From Verrucomicrobiia bacterium (lineage in GTDB: Bacteria > Verrucomicrobiota > Verrucomicrobiia > Limisphaerales > Palsa-1400), in assembly GCA_025934545.1 (NCBI GenBank), contig JAICXV010000134.1, positions 1-6,565 of the forward strand: a DNA stretch of 6,565 nucleotides, read 5' to 3'. The notes beneath the pieces were generated by a model. That model did no database searches and was not told the origin of the DNA. It worked only from the letters and a program-made list of their open reading frames with translations. Every line of letters begins with the position of its first letter. Positions within the stretch are counted from its first letter, which is position 1. Shown here one piece after another: positions 3,895 through 6,565 of the stretch. Position numbers and translations under genes: made by a program.

Positions 3895-5877
3895 ATGAAA
3901 TCGAAACCCAACGCTATAGCGCGCCTTTCTATTTTTATTACCGGCTTGTTAGCGGCTACAACCTGGTCATGTCTGGGAAGCGCTGTGGAACTGGATTGGG
4001 AGTCCGCTGGTTTCTCCTCCAGCCATATTACCATCACGACCGGCGACGAGGTCGACATTGTCAATCTCGACGATATCTTCGATTTGCAACTCACCGGCTC
4101 ACCATCGCCGAACAACTTTTCCGCCGACATTCCGCCCTTCGACGGCGCTTTTTATTATTACTTGCCTTACGTTTACAGTGGGTCGGGGACGTTCTACGTT
4201 GCTGATGAATTCGGCCATTCGGTTACCGTAACTGTAAATCCCGCTACGCCGCCGTCGCCGCCGTCCGTCACTATTACCGCACCCACCAATAACGCCATGT
4301 TCAGCGCGCCGGCCACGTTCGCCGTCACCGCCGTGCCCACGGGCGGTACCCCGCCTTATCAAGTGCAATTTTATGCGGACAACAATCCGAACGGGCCGGC
4401 TTACGGCACTCCGTTTGCGGGTGTGATTACCAATCTTCCTGCGGGAAGCCATACTATTAAAGTTGTCGTCACCGACAACAACTCCAACACCGCCAGCAAT
4501 TCGATCGTCGTCAGCGTGACGCCCTCGCAAGCCACTCTTGCTGGTGATTGGCCGACCTATGGTAACGGCCCGGCGCACACCGGATATCTTCCAGGAAAGC
4601 TGAATGGACTTCCTTTCGTGCTCAAATGGAAATCGCCCATGCAGTACGCTACGGGTTCGACTGGTAATGTCCTTTCCCAGGCCGCGATTGGCGGCGGTCG
4701 ATTGTATGTCTCGGTCGGCTATTACTCGTCTGGGATTTCGGTGCGCGCGCTCGATGCAAACACTGGACAGCCATTGTGGACCAACTCACCCGGCGTCGTG
4801 TTCCTCGGTCCTCCCACGTATGATTCGGGCGCTGTTTTTGTGCAGCAGGATAATGCCGCGAACACCTCATCTTTCCTGAGCAGTTTTGATGCGTCTACGG
4901 GCTACACGAATTGGTCCGCGCCGTACGTCTCGCAGGCTTATCTACACATGGCGCCAGTCGCGGCGGGCGGCCGGGTTTTTGCCGACACGGGTTATTACCA
5001 TGGCCTAACGGGTTTCGACGAAGCTAGCGGCTCTCAAGAATGGTTTGTGCAACTCGGCGGTTCAGACCAATGGACTCCCGCGTATTACAACGGAGAAATC
5101 TATACGTGGCTCGGCAGTCTCTCTGAATGGGATCCGGGCACGGGCAGCACTAACTGGACGTTGACCAACGGGATTTCTGGCGCGTCGTCCTCGCGCACAC
5201 TGACGGTTGCCGATGGCCGCGCCTATTTCGTCGGCAGCGGTCTTTACTGCGTGAACCTCGCCACGCACACCAGTGCGTGGGCTGTTAGCGGCGGTTTTGG
5301 CGGCACGCCCGCGATTGCGAACGGAATCGTCTATGCCATTTCGAACAAAGTCGTCAGCGCTTTTACCACCAACGGCGTCTTTGTCCGGCAGTTCGACCCC
5401 AATCCGAGCGGTTATGAAAATATTGCCGGCCCGTTGATTGTGACGGATGACGTGCTCATTGCCACCGGCGCATACGGAGTTTACGTCTTTCGGCTTGCTG
5501 ACGGCTCCATTCAACAACAAATCAGCAGTTACGGCGGCCCGCCTTATTATTTTTACAACGGCGACACCGTGACTTTGGCGAACAACACCCTTTATGTCAC
5601 GAGCACCGACGGCTATGTCTATGCCTATACGCCGGCGTCGACGACCGCGATCACTCTGACTGGCGGGACGAAACTTGGAAACGGCTCGTTCCAGTTCAGT
5701 TTCACCAACACACCGGGCGCGACGTTCACCGTCTGCCGGAGCACAAACGTCGAAGCGCCGTTGAGCAATTGGACGAAACTCGGTTACGCGACAAACGTAT
5801 CGGCAGGCCAATATCAATTCACTGATACGAACGCCCCTGCGAACGTGCGCTCCTTCTACTGCGTGAGCTCACCGTGA
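3895..5877 (+). CDS. Secreted multidomain protein: cupredoxin-like, Ig-like, eight-blade PQQ-type beta-propeller
   Basis: From ATG 3895 the protein has 660 residues. Residues 1-30 form a signal peptide: KSKPNAIAR, a hydrophobic core, then probable cleavage after LGSA. Residues 31-117 look cupredoxin-like but lack the Cys/Met copper ligands, keeping one His in EFGHSVTV. Residues 120-210 are an Ig-like beta-sandwich (PSVTITAPTNNAMF...GSHTIKVVVTDN). From about 214 to 582 there are eight repeats of the PQQ/BamB type (hydrophobic strand, then LDA.TG..LW or a variant), enough for a full propeller. Residues 585-660 (GSFQFSFTNTPGATFTV...SNWTKLG...YQFTDTNA) are a C-terminal module common in secreted Verrucomicrobiota proteins. 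No enzymatic residues were identified; binding or a surface role is inferred. The earlier TTG 3865 start would place charged residues before the signal peptide. A 5-bp hairpin (5870-5882) holds the stop codon in its loop. Confidence 0.85.
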   Translation: MKSKPNAIARLSIFITGLLAATTWSCLGSAVELDWESAGFSSSHITITTGDEVDIVNLDDIFDLQLTGSPSPNNFSADIPPFDGAFYYYLPYVYSGSGTFYVADEFGHSVTVTVNPATPPSPPSVTITAPTNNAMFSAPATFAVTAVPTGGTPPYQVQFYADNNPNGPAYGTPFAGVITNLPAGSHTIKVVVTDNNSNTASNSIVVSVTPSQATLAGDWPTYGNGPAHTGYLPGKLNGLPFVLKWKSPMQYATGSTGNVLSQAAIGGGRLYVSVGYYSSGISVRALDANTGQPLWTNSPGVVFLGPPTYDSGAVFVQQDNAANTSSFLSSFDASTGYTNWSAPYVSQAYLHMAPVAAGGRVFADTGYYHGLTGFDEASGSQEWFVQLGGSDQWTPAYYNGEIYTWLGSLSEWDPGTGSTNWTLTNGISGASSSRTLTVADGRAYFVGSGLYCVNLATHTSAWAVSGGFGGTPAIANGIVYAISNKVVSAFTTNGVFVRQFDPNPSGYENIAGPLIVTDDVLIATGAYGVYVFRLADGSIQQQISSYGGPPYYFYNGDTVTLANNTLYVTSTDGYVYAYTPASTTAITLTGGTKLGNGSFQFSFTNTPGATFTVCRSTNVEAPLSNWTKLGYATNVSAGQYQFTDTNAPANVRSFYCVSSP

Positions 5878-5922
5878 CGGTGCAAACGTGGATGCAAAGG
5901 GCCGTGCCACGACGTCGAATTG

Positions 5923-6565
5923 TCAGCGACGAGTGGCGTACTGCACGATCTGCGAGAACTGTTCGAGCCACTGCTGAGGCGTCGGTTGCGATAAAAGCCA
6001 TTCGCGACCTTTTTGGCCCATCATGCGACGCCGTTCCGCGGACTTGTTTAATTCAATAACTTGCTCGGCCAGTTGGTGGGCGTTTTCTGGCTCGTGCAAA
6101 AGGCCTGTTGAACCGTCAGTGACAATTTCGGTGAATCCGCCGGCGCTGGAAGCGAGCATTGGTTTTTGAAAATCGTAGGCCTCATATGTCACGATTGCGC
6201 GCGTGTCCCAACACACTGATGGCGCAAGCATTGCCCGGCAGTTTGCAATCGCATCCACTTTGTTCGCGCCGGAGATGATTCCGCGAAAGTCGATCAGGGG
6301 GTTCTTCTCGACCTGAGCCTTGACGTATGTTTCGAGTGGGCCGTTACCGCCAATCACTAATCGTGGCGCATTTGTGCCGAGCTTTTGTCGTACGATGTCC
6401 CATGCTTCGCATAGAACTATCGTTCCTTTTTCGGCGCTGAGTCGTCCGAGGAACAAATAGTAGTTACCTTCCTGGTTGAATGGTGCGGACTCCGTTGGTT
6501 TCCACGGATAGGGTAATGTGAAAATGTCGTTCGGTCGCACTCCGGCTTCGATGAATTTTTCGCGC
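5923..6565 (-). CDS. Glycosyltransferase family 4 (GT-B) protein, C-terminal part, runs off the window
   Basis: About 214 codons are visible; the frame enters from the right edge as REKFIEAGVRPNDIFTLPYP, so the N-terminal acceptor domain lies outside. Seen here are the donor-domain features: YYLFLGRLSAEKG (the G.L...KG signature), LVIGGNGPLE, VDAIANCRAMLAPS, and the nucleotide-sugar motif in WDTRAIVTYEAYDFQKPML followed by SAGG. The first acidic residue of the usual E-x7-E pair is Asp here (D-x7-E). GT4 enzymes move a sugar from a nucleotide donor to lipid, polysaccharide or protein acceptors. The donor and acceptor cannot be told from this part. The gene converges on the propeller gene with 45 bp between them and no clear terminator. 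The GTG at 6538-6540 is internal, not the start. Confidence 0.92.
   Translation of the reverse strand, partial: REKFIEAGVRPNDIFTLPYPWKPTESAPFNQEGNYYLFLGRLSAEKGTIVLCEAWDIVRQKLGTNAPRLVIGGNGPLETYVKAQVEKNPLIDFRGIISGANKVDAIANCRAMLAPSVCWDTRAIVTYEAYDFQKPMLASSAGGFTEIVTDGSTGLLHEPENAHQLAEQVIELNKSAERRRMMGQKGREWLLSQPTPQQWLEQFSQIVQYATRR

Noticed and set aside
5062..5817. 251-residue open frame on the minus strand, and the similar one at 4099-4578
   Set aside because: They are arginine-rich shadow frames of the propeller gene, whose repeats fix the coding strand.
1..6565. tRNA genes, CRISPR arrays, transposases or insertion sequence ends
   Set aside because: No cloverleaf, regular spaced repeats, transposase motifs or target duplications were found on either strand.

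Overview
The window looks like a piece of a Verrucomicrobiota chromosome. This rests on the architecture and C-terminal module of the large secreted beta-propeller protein and on moderate base composition. It is an inference from style, not a proven assignment. Housekeeping DNA (the start of ribosomal protein L2) meets a short accessory segment, followed by a secreted protein gene and a glycosyltransferase.

Layout. 1-338 (minus) is the 5' part of rplB. 339-728 has no ordinary gene but is not empty. On the minus strand it reads as a strong promoter (AT-rich UP element at 602-623, -35 at 595-600, -10 at 573-578, GC-rich discriminator). A roughly 225-nt leader for rplB follows, with several mutually exclusive hairpins, a possible 10-residue leader peptide and a 51-bp three-way-junction palindrome at 374-424. 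708-1968 (minus) is a two-gene unit: a DUF5343 gene broken by a one-base frameshift near 1800, followed 2 nt later by a small Swt1-type HEPN protein with an intact R-x4-H RNase motif and ending in a hairpin. 1969-2237 is a divergent promoter region. 2238-3584 (plus) is a TIR-domain protein with C-terminal membrane segments. 3585-3894 is intergenic and holds a possible minus-strand gene relic. 3895-5877 (plus) is a secreted protein with a cupredoxin-like domain, an Ig-like domain, an eight-blade PQQ-type propeller and a C-terminal module. 5923-6565 (minus, convergent) is the C-terminal part of a GT-B glycosyltransferase.

How it may work together. A HEPN RNase partnered with DUF5343, placed divergently from a membrane-linked TIR protein, is the composition of a small defence or toxin-antitoxin locus. 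It sits directly upstream of ribosomal protein genes, where rplW would normally be expected. The DUF5343-HEPN pair is the best candidate for an incompletely described system. The UP-element promoter and structured leader are the best candidate for undescribed regulation. No function has been shown for either.
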